Below, in pieces: positions 63,642 to 64,000 of a stretch of DNA of 64,000 nucleotides; positions within the stretch are counted from its first letter, which is position 1, and the number at the start of each line of letters is the position of its first letter. Position numbers and translations under genes: made by a program. The notes below the pieces were generated by a model. The model was given only the letters and a program-made list of their open reading frames with translations. It ran no database searches and had not been told where the DNA came from. This DNA is from Macrothele yani (Eukaryota; Arthropoda; Arachnida; Araneae; Macrothelidae): the NCBI GenBank assembly GCA_039090855.1, contig CM077011.1, positions 37,715,501-37,779,500 of the forward strand, given 5' to 3'.

Positions 63642-64000
63642 TGAAAGTTCGGTGCAAATAAATCATTTATCGCTAAATAAAATGATCTTCAATTTGTCCA
63701 TTAAAATAGAAAATCTTTATACCAGCACAGAGCGAGTGCATTTTATATAAACTTGAAATAGTGCGATATAAAAAAAAAGATTAACAAAGTTCCTGCAAAA
63801 TTTTAAATAATAAGAAGCCCAAATATTTTACAAATTCGTCAAAAATGTTATGATTTCAAAGCTGCAAGACCTGGTGAATATTGTAAGCTTCATTTACGCT
63901 GTTTGTACATGGTGGCAGGATTTCAGTATATCCGGTGAAGAGAAATATCCTCCATCTTTCGCCAGTACGTATCGTGTAAATCACGATAATGTACATGCGT
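63642..64000. other. AT-rich sequence, no gene seen
   Basis: Nothing recognisable to the window end; a further troponin T exon was looked for and not found. Confidence 0.5.

Noticed and set aside
37857..64000. Remaining troponin T exons (L-K-E-L-K-E-R-Q onward)
   Set aside because: I read the + strand for this conserved section and its splice sites and did not find it; a short or divergent exon could have been missed.

Overview
The window is eukaryotic and almost certainly from an arthropod. Four phase-0 exons on the + strand (2633-2746, 10824-10910, 18950-19135, 37656-37856) encode consecutive pieces of a muscle troponin T. Each exon has AG/GT borders, and together they give 196 codons. The N-terminal exons lie upstream and the C-terminal exons downstream. 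The visible introns are about 8.1, 8.0 and 18.5 kb, and the last exceeds 26 kb. An arachnid or other chelicerate is my best guess from the protein style and repeat load; this is not proven.

Nearly everything else is mobile or repetitive DNA inside these introns. DNA transposons dominate. Eleven Tc1-like copies (seven complete enough to show both ends) and several mariner and pogo/Tigger copies can be placed, most with inverted ends next to TA. All transposase genes seen are broken. There is one 7.8 kb APE-type LINE of Tx1-like character (23759-31549), one restriction-like-endonuclease LINE on the minus strand (about 47215-51220), several families of tRNA-derived SINEs, and one complete 586-bp terminal-repeat retrotransposon in miniature (TRIM, 63051-63636). 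Nesting is common and readable from target duplications: mariner holds a SINE which holds the Tx1-like LINE; a Tc1 copy is split by a 1.7 kb long-TIR element; one SINE sits inside another.

Tandem repeats include a 63-bp array (1-275), a 111-bp array (about 6019-6470), a 92-bp array tied to a pogo-like element (12538-13440), and a 4.3 kb, 71-bp satellite with higher-order structure (41040-45385). Near-perfect palindromes occur repeatedly, the largest having arms of about 357 bp (36340-37085).

The most unusual items are the TRIM, whose LTRs each carry a 72-nt tRNA-like sequence with Pol III box motifs; a diverged relative of it near position 288-1090; the Tx1-like LINE inserted exactly in the tRNA-like head of a SINE; and the long-TIR element with a 9-bp target duplication at 8508-10193. 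No bacterial features, CRISPR arrays or functional RNA genes were seen.
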